A stretch of 64,000 nucleotides of DNA from Altererythrobacter sp. KTW20L (GTDB lineage Bacteria; Pseudomonadota; Alphaproteobacteria; Sphingomonadales; Sphingomonadaceae). The DNA lies in contig NZ_JAMFLH010000009.1 of the NCBI RefSeq assembly GCF_023501975.1, positions 116,479 through 180,478 on the forward strand. The letters are read 5' to 3'. Below the pieces are notes generated by a model. That model was not told the origin of the DNA. It searched no databases and saw only the letters and a list, made by a program, of their open reading frames with translations. Every line of letters begins with the position of its first letter. The stretch's first letter is position 1. Positions 7,923 to 16,718 of this stretch are shown here, piece after piece. Both the position numbers and the translations under genes were made by a program.

Positions 7923-10900
7923 ATGGATAACCGGATGAACCGCAAATCGACGCTGCTGGCCACCTGCGGCAGCGCCGCCCTGGCCCTGGCAACCGTGGCC
8001 CTGCCCTCCAGCGCCACGGCGCAGGCCTTCCAGGCCAGCCCCAGCGTGGTGCAGGGCAATGTCTCGTTCTTCGACACGACCGGCGAGAGTATCATCACCG
8101 TCGATGGCATGAATGCAGTCATCCAGTGGACGCCGGTGGAAGACGTCAACGGCGATGCGCTGACCTTCCTGCCGTTCGGCAATACCGCCACGTTCCAGAA
8201 CGCCTTCAGCTCGACCGATTTTGCGGTCATCAACTCTATCCTGCCCTCCACCAACGGCAATGTCGTCCAGTTCGATGGCGCGGTTGTCTCCCAGATCCAG
8301 CAGATCAGCGGGCCGGCCGGCACACTCGGGCAACACATCCTGTTCTATTCGCCCACCGGCATCATGGTGGGCGGCAGCGCGACATTCGATGTCGGCAGCC
8401 TGGTGATGACCACGCTGGCGCCCGATGTCGCCAGTTTCGAGGCCTTCGCCACCGGCACCGGCCCGCTCTCCTTGGTGGGCGTTTCAAACGACCAGACTTC
8501 GATAAACATCGCCAACGGCGCGCAGTTCAACGCCCCGGAGGAAGGCAGCTACCTGGCCTTCGCCTCGCCCGGGATCGACACGTTCGGCACGTCCTATGTG
8601 AACGGCAGCACGGTGTTTGCCGCCGGGCAGGAGATGGCGCTGGCCCACAGCAGCGGCCTGTTCGACATCATGATTTCCGTCGGGTCCGCAAGAGCGACTC
8701 CGATCGCCCATTCCGGCACGACCGGCGGCCCGGCCAGCACCGGCACTGGCGATGGCCATGTGATCTATGGCGTGGCGCAAGGGCAGGTTGATCCGTTCAC
8801 CATGCTGTTCGGCGGCAACCTGGGCTTCGATACGGCGGTGAGCGCGGGCGTGGAAAACGGCGTGGTGGTACTGTCGGCCAACTACAACGTCAGCGGCACG
8901 AACGTGATCAACGACTTCACCTCGGCATCGGTCACGAACAGCTCCATCGGCGACATAATTGTCGAACGGGCCACTGTCACCAGCGATCTCGTCGCCCATT
9001 CGTCGCATTTCGCGCAGGTTTCGGCCTTCGATGGCACGACAACCGTGCGGGGCGACCTTTATCTTTACGCCCGCGACACCGCGCAGGTTGCGGCGGGCAG
9101 CGCGGGCAGCGTGTTCATCGAAGGCGATGCAACCGTTTCAGCCAATGTCATCGGCAATTCGGTGCCCAACCCCAACGATCCGGCCGATCTCGAAGGTGCG
9201 GCAGGGTTTGCCCTGATCACGGCGTCAGAAAGTGGCGCGATCACTATCGATGGCAATGCCAGTGTCACGGCTGTCGGCCAGATGGGACTGGACAGTGTCG
9301 GACTGCAAGCCGGTGAAGCCTTTGGCGGCACGGCGGAAGTCAGCGCCATCCTCGACAGCTTCGTGACCATCGACGGCACGCTGCTGATCGACGCCGGAGC
9401 AAGCGCGCCACAAGTCTCGGGCTACAACACCGGCGGCAACGCCACCGGCGGCGATGCCAGCCTGCTGTCCGACTTCAGCAGCACGATCGCCATCGGTGGA
9501 CAGGTCGATATCTCCGCCTCCGCCTCCGCCATGGCCCTCACAGGACCGGGCAATGCCAATCCGTTACCGGGCACAGGCCAGGGCGGCAACGTCGTGGTCG
9601 AGGCGGCAAACCTCGCCCAGATAAGCATCGGCACCGTTTCGCTCCCGGCAAGCCTCATCGCTACGGCAAGCGGAACTGGATCGTTGGCTGGCGGGATTGC
9701 GGGCGGCGAGGGCATCGGCGGGCGGATCGATGTCGATTCCCTTGAGGGTTCGATCGTGGTGACCGGCGACCTCATCGCATCGGCCAACGGCACCGGCGGA
9801 CAATCCCTCACGGGCTCTGGCGGCGCGGCCAGTGGCGGCCGGGTGGATGTAACTGTCAGAGCGGTGGACGCGCCGGCTTCACTGCAGGTCGACGGGGATG
9901 CGGGCCTCTATTCCATTGCTACTGGTGGCGCTGGTCTGGAAGGCGGCAGCGGCGTTTCTGGCTCCGTCTGGATAGACATGGACGGCGGCACCTTCGATGC
10001 CGGTTCGCTGGACATCGGGGCCAACGGTTTTGGCGGTGCAGGCTCCAGCGGCGATGGTGGCGCCGCCCTTGGCGGCAACATCGTGGTGAACATGCTGCGC
10101 GAAGCCGAACTGAACCTGGCGGGCGATCTCACAGTCCTGAGCCAGGGCTTCGGCGGCAATTCGACCGGGGGCGCTGCCGGAACCGGGTCGGGCAGGCTGA
10201 TCGACATCGACATCAGTGATTCCACGATCACCATGCCCACAGGTGACGTTATCCTATTGAGCCTGGGCTCCGGCGGCAACGGCGACCAGGGTGGAGAAGG
10301 CTTTGGCGGCGACGTGGAGCTGGACATGGAAATGTCCAGTGCGTTCGCGACCCGCAATTTCGGAGCCGCAGCAGAAGGCCTTGGCGGGACGGGGCCCGGC
10401 GGGAATGGCACAGGCGGCAACGTCTTCGCCAATTTTACCGACGGCGCATCGTTGACCAGCACTGCCAATGCCTCGTTCACCACTTTTGCCCAAGGCGGCA
10501 ACAGCAACAGCGGCGATGCCGGTTCGGTCGCCACGGGCACCGCGATTGTGTCGGTCGATGGAGGGCAGTTGTTGGTCAACGGCGGCCAGTTGGTGATCCA
10601 GTCGAGTGGAGTCGCCGGGAATGCAATCGGCTCAAGCGGCAATTCCGGCGATGCAACCGGCGGCCTGGCAGAGATCAATGTGCGAGGCGGGGGCAATGTC
10701 TCTGCGGGCAGCATCGCGATGATTGTCGACAAATTTGCCGGCGGCGCCTTCTTTACACAGGGCGGCGATGTCAGCGGCGGGACCGTCACCGTCAATGTGC
10801 AGGATTCCGACAGCCTCCTGGCGATTGGCGATCTGGCCAGCTCGCTGGGCTCGGTCTTCCGCAACCAGTTCACCGTGGAAAGCTATGGCGGTGAAGGTGG

Positions 10901-13439
10901 CGACAATGCTGCCGGCAATGCCACCGGCGGCACAATCGACATCAATGTGATCGATGGCGGACTGCTGCAATTTGCGCCAACTGCCGATCCCGATCCTTTC
11001 CTGCAATCCGGCATCTATGTCACCACCGTCGGCGGGCGAGCGCGCACCGATGGCAGCGCCGGCGGCGCGGCGACGGGCGGCTCGATCGATCTGGCGGTTT
11101 CTGCCGGCGGCGAGCTCGTCGCAGGAACGCTGATCCTTGAAAACTTCACGTTCGGCGGCGGCGAGACCGACAGCGCCAACAATGTGGCGGGCGGGAATGC
11201 CAGCGGTGGCACGATTTCGCTGGTGGCCACCAGCGGTGCAACGGTCGACGCCACGATACAGGCCAGAAATACAGCGCAGGGTGGCGAGGCTACCGGCACC
11301 AGCGCCGCAGGCAATGCGTCCACCGGATTGCTGGAAGTCCTGATCGACGAGTCCCAGGTCGATCTGTCCGGCGTGGCGTGGTCGAGCTTCGAGAATTTTG
11401 CGGCCGGCGGTTTCAATGCGGGCGGCGGTGCAGCCGGCAACGGCGTAGCAGGCAATGTATCATTCCAGGTCCAGTCAGGCAGCACCCTGCTGTTCAATGA
11501 ACCCGGATCCCGGCTGACCATCTCCAGCATCGGCCAGGGCGGCGGCGGACAAGGTGCTGCGGGCGACGGTCAATCGGGTCTTACCTCGGTTGCCTTCTTC
11601 GGCTCCACTGTCACCGGAGCCCGGCTGTTTGTCGAAAGCACTTCCGAAGCAGGCAACAACTTTGCCAACAATGCAGCCGGCGATGCGCTTTCAGGGTCTG
11701 CCGTCCTGCGGATCGATGGCGGCGCCTTGGGCACGTTCGATACGGTCAATGTGACGACCACGGCCACCAGCTTCAATTCCGGATCGGCGACAGGTGGCAC
11801 GGCGCAAGTGGTGGCGCAGAGCACTGGCAGCGTGCTGAACGCCGCCATCCTAACGCTCACCGCCGATGCCGATGCCGACGCCGCGCTGGGTACCGGCACG
11901 GCCGGAACCTTCCTGCTCGAAGCCCTGACCGGCGGCACGGTGCGCACCACTGAAATCGAAGCCAGCGCGGTCGACCGCAACGACGACACGCCCGAAACCG
12001 GCACCTCGCGGGTCCGGGCGCTGAACGGCGGACAGATATTCATCCCCTTCCTGGGACAGTTCGCCACTACCGGCAACCTGGTGTTCGACACCGGCACAGG
12101 CGGCCGGGTGATTGGCGGGGTCGATGCTGCCAATCTTTCTGGCAACATCGAGACTTTCAACCAGGGCCTGCTGACGATCAACGGCGACAGCAGCCTGCCC
12201 GGGATCGATGCAGACACCCTGTATTTCTCGTCTTACGATATCGCGATCACTCCTGGCGCAATGGTACGGGCCCTCGCCTCTCTTACACTGGAAGCCATCA
12301 ACCCGAACGTGGCAGCCGTTCTCGGCGGGACGACACAAGGGTCAGGCTATACCCTGACCGATGCCGAGGCTGGCCGGCTCCGGGCCAATGAACTGTTGAT
12401 TTTCGGCACACAGACCGAAGACACGGCCAACTTCGATGTCGAAGTGCGCGACCTGACCCTGCAGGGATCGGTGGCGACTGACGGTATCGGCAGCGTGAGC
12501 ATTGGCACGACCGGCTCCCTGAGAGTCACAGGCGCCCTGCGGTATGAAAATGCCGATGTGGACGATACCTTGTCGGTCTCTGCCGACCAGCGGCTCGAAA
12601 TCCTGCTGCCAGGCGGCAGCATCGGCATTTACGGCGAAGACCCCGGCGATCCCGGGGCTGTTCCCGATCTGTCGGGCACGCTGTTCCTCGGTGCGCGGGC
12701 ACTCTATGCCGGAGACTCCGCAACGCTGACGACAATCCGCGCCAACCCGAACGATCCGGCGCTTGCCACGCTTCTGGCCACGGAAAGCGGCAGCTCGCAG
12801 GATGGCTCGTTCATCTTTGCCAATGCAGTGGAAATGGGCATCGGCAACCACCTGCTGACCCAGAACACCGGTGTTTCCGGAGACTACTCGGGCATCATTG
12901 TCGGCCCGGGTGGCCTACGCATCTTCCGCCAGGGCGACATTAGCGCCGGACCGATGCGCGTGGTTACTTTCGGCGCGCGGGACAACGGGGACGGCACCTT
13001 CACTGTGAACGACGATTTCTTCGCTCTGGTTGATTTCAGCCCGAACCTGGTTGCCAACTACACCACCGATGCCGAACTGAACCAGTGCAACATCATCACC
13101 GGCGATTGCGGAACTCCGCCGCCGCCGCCCCCGCCACCTCCGCCACCTCCGCCACCTCCGCCGCCGCCGCCGCCACCGCCGCCTCCGCCACCGCCGCCGC
13201 CGCCGCAGGATCCTGTGGTCACGGTGCCGCTGACGAGCAGCGACTATGTCGAGCCGCCGGAAGAGGTCACCAGTGGCGATGCGCTCGCGCAGGTCGAGGC
13301 AGACGCCGCCTTCGGGATGGAATTCCCGCTCCGCCTGAACCCGCCGCCGGTGGGTGACCAGGGAGTGGTGGACGATCCCGTAACCAGCGGGGGCGACATC
13401 TCCACCAGCGGGCAACCGGACAGGGAGGAAGGGGAATGA
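7923..13439 (+). CDS. TpsA-type filamentous haemagglutinin-like exoprotein
   Basis: 1838 residues with a signal peptide (RKSTLLATCGSAALALATVALPSSATAQA) and then a TPS secretion domain (VVQGNVSF, ITVDGMNAVIQW, FLPFGNTATFQNAF, GIMVGGSATFDVGSLV) to about residue 250. The long middle is glycine/alanine-rich beta-helix sequence with recurrent GGNxTGG-like turns. From about residue 1731 to 1761 there is an uninterrupted polyproline run, followed by ~75 residues rich in D, E, P and S. The protein lacks a typical carbohydrate-binding or toxin C-terminus. It is exported by the TpsB encoded just upstream and probably acts as a surface fibre or adhesin. The downstream CHAT gene overlaps its stop (ATGA), so the three are one operon. 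Confidence 0.85.
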   Translation: MDNRMNRKSTLLATCGSAALALATVALPSSATAQAFQASPSVVQGNVSFFDTTGESIITVDGMNAVIQWTPVEDVNGDALTFLPFGNTATFQNAFSSTDFAVINSILPSTNGNVVQFDGAVVSQIQQISGPAGTLGQHILFYSPTGIMVGGSATFDVGSLVMTTLAPDVASFEAFATGTGPLSLVGVSNDQTSINIANGAQFNAPEEGSYLAFASPGIDTFGTSYVNGSTVFAAGQEMALAHSSGLFDIMISVGSARATPIAHSGTTGGPASTGTGDGHVIYGVAQGQVDPFTMLFGGNLGFDTAVSAGVENGVVVLSANYNVSGTNVINDFTSASVTNSSIGDIIVERATVTSDLVAHSSHFAQVSAFDGTTTVRGDLYLYARDTAQVAAGSAGSVFIEGDATVSANVIGNSVPNPNDPADLEGAAGFALITASESGAITIDGNASVTAVGQMGLDSVGLQAGEAFGGTAEVSAILDSFVTIDGTLLIDAGASAPQVSGYNTGGNATGGDASLLSDFSSTIAIGGQVDISASASAMALTGPGNANPLPGTGQGGNVVVEAANLAQISIGTVSLPASLIATASGTGSLAGGIAGGEGIGGRIDVDSLEGSIVVTGDLIASANGTGGQSLTGSGGAASGGRVDVTVRAVDAPASLQVDGDAGLYSIATGGAGLEGGSGVSGSVWIDMDGGTFDAGSLDIGANGFGGAGSSGDGGAALGGNIVVNMLREAELNLAGDLTVLSQGFGGNSTGGAAGTGSGRLIDIDISDSTITMPTGDVILLSLGSGGNGDQGGEGFGGDVELDMEMSSAFATRNFGAAAEGLGGTGPGGNGTGGNVFANFTDGASLTSTANASFTTFAQGGNSNSGDAGSVATGTAIVSVDGGQLLVNGGQLVIQSSGVAGNAIGSSGNSGDATGGLAEINVRGGGNVSAGSIAMIVDKFAGGAFFTQGGDVSGGTVTVNVQDSDSLLAIGDLASSLGSVFRNQFTVESYGGEGGDNAAGNATGGTIDINVIDGGLLQFAPTADPDPFLQSGIYVTTVGGRARTDGSAGGAATGGSIDLAVSAGGELVAGTLILENFTFGGGETDSANNVAGGNASGGTISLVATSGATVDATIQARNTAQGGEATGTSAAGNASTGLLEVLIDESQVDLSGVAWSSFENFAAGGFNAGGGAAGNGVAGNVSFQVQSGSTLLFNEPGSRLTISSIGQGGGGQGAAGDGQSGLTSVAFFGSTVTGARLFVESTSEAGNNFANNAAGDALSGSAVLRIDGGALGTFDTVNVTTTATSFNSGSATGGTAQVVAQSTGSVLNAAILTLTADADADAALGTGTAGTFLLEALTGGTVRTTEIEASAVDRNDDTPETGTSRVRALNGGQIFIPFLGQFATTGNLVFDTGTGGRVIGGVDAANLSGNIETFNQGLLTINGDSSLPGIDADTLYFSSYDIAITPGAMVRALASLTLEAINPNVAAVLGGTTQGSGYTLTDAEAGRLRANELLIFGTQTEDTANFDVEVRDLTLQGSVATDGIGSVSIGTTGSLRVTGALRYENADVDDTLSVSADQRLEILLPGGSIGIYGEDPGDPGAVPDLSGTLFLGARALYAGDSATLTTIRANPNDPALATLLATESGSSQDGSFIFANAVEMGIGNHLLTQNTGVSGDYSGIIVGPGGLRIFRQGDISAGPMRVVTFGARDNGDGTFTVNDDFFALVDFSPNLVANYTTDAELNQCNIITGDCGTPPPPPPPPPPPPPPPPPPPPPPPPPPPPPPQDPVVTVPLTSSDYVEPPEEVTSGDALAQVEADAAFGMEFPLRLNPPPVGDQGVVDDPVTSGGDISTSGQPDREEGE
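13117..13206 (+). repeat. Polyproline-coding CCG/CCA microsatellite in tpsA
   Basis: About 90 bases of near-uninterrupted proline codons (ccg, ccc, cca, cct mixed) encode ~30 prolines ahead of the acidic C-terminal tail of the TpsA protein. A similar tract lies in the autotransporter near 59794-59889. Tract length may vary by slippage. Confidence 0.8.
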
Positions 13440-16400
13440 CCATGCCAGCAAGAGGACCTGCCGCAGGCCCGGCCGTCCGCCGCATCGGCCTCCCGCTCGC
13501 CGCCGCCCTGGCGGTGGTCGCTCCGCATGGCGGGGCGGTTCAGGCGCAATCGGTAGCCCAGTCGGTGGCCCCGTCGGTGGCCCTGCGCGATTCGATCCCG
13601 ATCGGGTCCAATGGCCTGTGCGAAGCGCAGATCCAGTCGCCCCGGCCGGGCGAGGGCCTGTTCGATCGGCGCTATATCGTGGTCTGCCGCGATGCCGCCG
13701 CTGCCGTGGGAACCTTGCAGGTGTTCGGCACCGGCAGCCCGTCTGCTGCCATGGCCGCGCTCGCCGGACCGGGTGCGCAGTGCCGGACCGGCGAAGGCAA
13801 TGCCCTGCCCACCGGCCTTTCCGGCGGGATGGTGCAGGTCTGCACTGCCGAGGCCGGCGGGCTGGAGCGGCTGGTCGTGGCCGGGCAAAGGGGCAACCGC
13901 GTGTTCGCCGCAACCGGCCTTGCGGTCTATGCCGATGCCCTGCGGCTGGGTCTCGCCTCGCTGGTCAGCGACCGGCTGGTCGATGGCACGGTTGAAGTCC
14001 CGCTGACCCAGGCGGGCGATGCGCAAGGGTTCGCCCGCGCCCAGGCCGAAGCCATTTCCGCCGAGATCGCGCTGGATGAAGCTTATCGCCGCTCCAATGC
14101 CGGCAACTTTGCCGAAGCGGCCGAATTCTTCGCCTTATCGGCCGATACCCTCAGCGGATCGAACGCCACCGAAGCGCAGTTGAACGCAGCGCTGCAGCAA
14201 TCGAACCTCGGCAACTTCATCGAGGCCCGCGGCCTGTTCGCCGCTGCCGAGCCTGCGGCCATGGTCGACCCGCTGCTGGCCCGGCTGGCGCGCAATTTCC
14301 AGGCGATTGACGCCATCAACCGCAACAGTCCGGGCGAAGCGCTGCAACTGCTCGACACCCCGCTGCCCGCCTTGAGCGACAGCATCGAGGCGACACTGCA
14401 ATTGCAGATCGACAATGCCCTGGCGACCCGGCTGTCAGCCGAACAGGGCAATTCGATATCGGGCGTTGGCAGCGAACTGACCCTGCTCGAACGGCTCCAG
14501 TTGCTCGACGGGCAGGCCGAGTTCCTGCGCGGATCGGCCCTGCGGCTGACCGGTCAGGCGACTGCGGCAGAAGCCATGCTGCTGGCCGCGCAATCCAATG
14601 TTGCCGCCGTGCGCGACGGGCGCGTAGTCTCGGTCCTGTGGCTGCGGGCACAGATCCTGGCGGAACGCGCCGAACTGGCCGAAGCGCGCGGCGACGTGGC
14701 CAGCGCCGAAGCGCTGCATGGTGAGGCTGTCGCCATGCTGGCAGGCGTCTATCCCGGCTCGCCCGCGCTGGTCAGCGCGCGCGGCCAGCTTGCCGGGCTC
14801 TATGCCCGCACCGGACGCGAGGCCGAAGCCGTGGCCGTCTATCGCCAGCTGGTGGACGAGACCGAGGGCCGTTCCGCCGCTTCGCTGCGCCAGCTGTTCG
14901 CGCCCTATTTCCGCATCCTGGCCGCGCGCGGCAATGATCCAGTTGCGGCAGCAGACATGTTTGCCGCGAGCCAGCTGCTGCTGCGTCCGGGCCTCGCCCA
15001 GACCCAGGCCGTACTGGCGCGCGAGCTTTCGGGCGGCAGCGACGAGGCGGCGCAGCTGTTCCGCCAGTCGATCAACCTGACGCGCGCGATCGAGGTTCTG
15101 CGGGCCGATCTCGCCCAGGCCCAGAACCGCGCCGCCCTCAATGCCGAGGGCGCAGCGGCGCAGGTTGCGGCCCTTTCAGCCGAACTCTCCCTGCTGAGCC
15201 AGCGCCAGCTCGAAGTGCAGCAGCAACTGGCCGCTTTCCCGCGTTACCGCGCGGTCAGCGACGACCGGCTGGCCCTGGCCGACCTGCAACAGACGCTGGC
15301 GGCGGGCGAGGGCTACCTCAAGTTGCTGATGCTCGATGATGCGGCCTATGCCGTCTATGTCGAGACGGGCTCTGCCACGGCCTATCGCCTGTCCGCCACA
15401 CCCGCCGAAATCGGCCGCATGGTCGATATGTTGCGCGATTCGATCGCCATCGAGGAGGGCGGACAGACGATCACCTATCCGTTCGAGATGGCCACGGCGC
15501 GCAGCCTCTATACCACCCTGCTCGGCCCGGTGAGCGACCGCGTGGCGCAGATCAGCCACCTCATATTCGAACCCGATGGCGCCATGCTGCGACTGCCCGC
15601 CAACCTCTTGGTGATGGATGATGCCAGCGTCACCCGCTATGCCGAGCGCACGGCGGACCCCGAAGCCGATCCCTATGACTATCGCGGCACGGCCTGGCTG
15701 GGCCGCGCGGTGCAGGTGACCACGGCAGTATCGCCAAGCTCGTTCCGCGATGTGCGGACCGCCCGCCGGTCGGATGCCCGCAGCGAATATCTCGGCCTGG
15801 GGCAGAACCTGCCGGTCGTCGAAGGCGTGAGCCAGTCCACCGGCACCCGCAGCGGGATTGCCGGGGAACGCTGTTCCTGGTCACCGCTGACCTGGGGCAA
15901 CCCGATTTCTGCTGCCGAACTGCGCAGCGCCAGCACGACACTGGGCGGCAGTGCGGCGGGCGTGACGCTGCTGACCGATGGCGATTTCACCGACACCCGG
16001 CTGAAGGCGATGGATGATCTCGATGAATACCGCATCCTCCACTTCGCCACCCACGGCCTGGTCACTTCGCCGCAGCCCGATTGCCCGCCCAGCCCGGCCC
16101 TGCTGACCAGCTTCGGTGACAGCGATTCCGATGGCCTGCTGACTTTCGCGGAGATCTACGACCTCAGGCTCGATGCCGACCTGGTGATCCTGTCGGCCTG
16201 CAACACCGCCAGCGTCGGCGGGCTCGCCGCCAGCCGCGAGGCCGGTGTCACCACCGGCGGCGATTTCGCGCTGGACGGGCTGGTGCGCGCCTTCGTGGGT
16301 GCGGGCGGGCGCACCGTTGTGGCCAGCCACTGGCCGGTGCCGGATGATTACAACGCCACCGACCGGCTGATTTCCGGCTTCTTCGATGCCGGCAGCGGCC

Positions 16401-16525
16401 AGACCACGACCGAGGCCCTGCGCCTGTCGCAGCTGGAACTGATGGACGATGCCGATACTTCGCACCCGTTCTACTGGTCGGCCTTCGCCGTGGTGGGCGA
16501 CGGCGCGATCCCGCTGCGGCGGTAA
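13436..16525 (+). CDS. Exported TPR-CHAT (caspase-like) protein, third gene of TPS operon
   Basis: 1029 residues; the ATG overlaps the tpsA stop (ATGA) and is preceded by GGGAGGAAGGGG. A signal peptide (IGLPLAAALAVVAPHGGAVQAQ) directs export. Residues ~190-560 are helical TPR-like repeats (EAYRRSNAGNFAEAAEFF, LNAALQQSNLGNFIEARGLF, ARGQLAGLYARTGREAEA). A coiled segment rich in A, L and Q follows. The C-terminal ~330 residues are a CHAT domain: HFATHG with the probable catalytic His near residue 873, ILSACNT with the Cys near 922, then a glycine-rich stretch, VVASHWPVPD, and a final FYWSAFAVVGDG. CHAT domains are caspase-like peptidases. Linkage and export suggest it acts on the TpsA fibre or TpsB at the outer membrane, but this is inference. 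Confidence 0.85.
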   Translation: MTMPARGPAAGPAVRRIGLPLAAALAVVAPHGGAVQAQSVAQSVAPSVALRDSIPIGSNGLCEAQIQSPRPGEGLFDRRYIVVCRDAAAAVGTLQVFGTGSPSAAMAALAGPGAQCRTGEGNALPTGLSGGMVQVCTAEAGGLERLVVAGQRGNRVFAATGLAVYADALRLGLASLVSDRLVDGTVEVPLTQAGDAQGFARAQAEAISAEIALDEAYRRSNAGNFAEAAEFFALSADTLSGSNATEAQLNAALQQSNLGNFIEARGLFAAAEPAAMVDPLLARLARNFQAIDAINRNSPGEALQLLDTPLPALSDSIEATLQLQIDNALATRLSAEQGNSISGVGSELTLLERLQLLDGQAEFLRGSALRLTGQATAAEAMLLAAQSNVAAVRDGRVVSVLWLRAQILAERAELAEARGDVASAEALHGEAVAMLAGVYPGSPALVSARGQLAGLYARTGREAEAVAVYRQLVDETEGRSAASLRQLFAPYFRILAARGNDPVAAADMFAASQLLLRPGLAQTQAVLARELSGGSDEAAQLFRQSINLTRAIEVLRADLAQAQNRAALNAEGAAAQVAALSAELSLLSQRQLEVQQQLAAFPRYRAVSDDRLALADLQQTLAAGEGYLKLLMLDDAAYAVYVETGSATAYRLSATPAEIGRMVDMLRDSIAIEEGGQTITYPFEMATARSLYTTLLGPVSDRVAQISHLIFEPDGAMLRLPANLLVMDDASVTRYAERTADPEADPYDYRGTAWLGRAVQVTTAVSPSSFRDVRTARRSDARSEYLGLGQNLPVVEGVSQSTGTRSGIAGERCSWSPLTWGNPISAAELRSASTTLGGSAAGVTLLTDGDFTDTRLKAMDDLDEYRILHFATHGLVTSPQPDCPPSPALLTSFGDSDSDGLLTFAEIYDLRLDADLVILSACNTASVGGLAASREAGVTTGGDFALDGLVRAFVGAGGRTVVASHWPVPDDYNATDRLISGFFDAGSGQTTTEALRLSQLELMDDADTSHPFYWSAFAVVGDGAIPLRR

Positions 16526-16552
16526 AAGCCCTCAGGCCCTATATCGCCAATT

Positions 16553-16695
16553 CCGTCATCCTGAACTTGTTTCAGGATCCATCGGGCCACAAGCGATGTC
16601 GCTGCTCCGGCGCGCTAACGTGCGGCATGGTTGCGCCCGACCCGACGCTCCGTACGGGCGGAGGAATGGATCCTGAAACAAGTTCAGGATGACGG
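16553..16695. repeat. Perfect 30-bp inverted repeat pair, sphingomonad-type palindromic element
   Basis: Arms at 16553-16582 and 16666-16695 are exact reverse complements (CCGTCATCCTGAACTTGTTT begins the left arm), separated by 83 bases. Each arm also contains its own smaller hairpin (CCTGAA/TTCAGG). The pair sits between convergent genes (CHAT protein and PQQ dehydrogenase) and could end transcription from both sides. Elements of this form are dispersed in sphingomonad genomes. Confidence 0.85.
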
Positions 16696-16718
16696 GTGCT
16701 GGAGAGGCAAGATTAGCG

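Noticed and set aside
9908..10873. 321-codon minus-strand frame inside tpsA
   Set aside because: A proline/alanine-rich mirror of the glycine-rich repeats, without start signal or domain.
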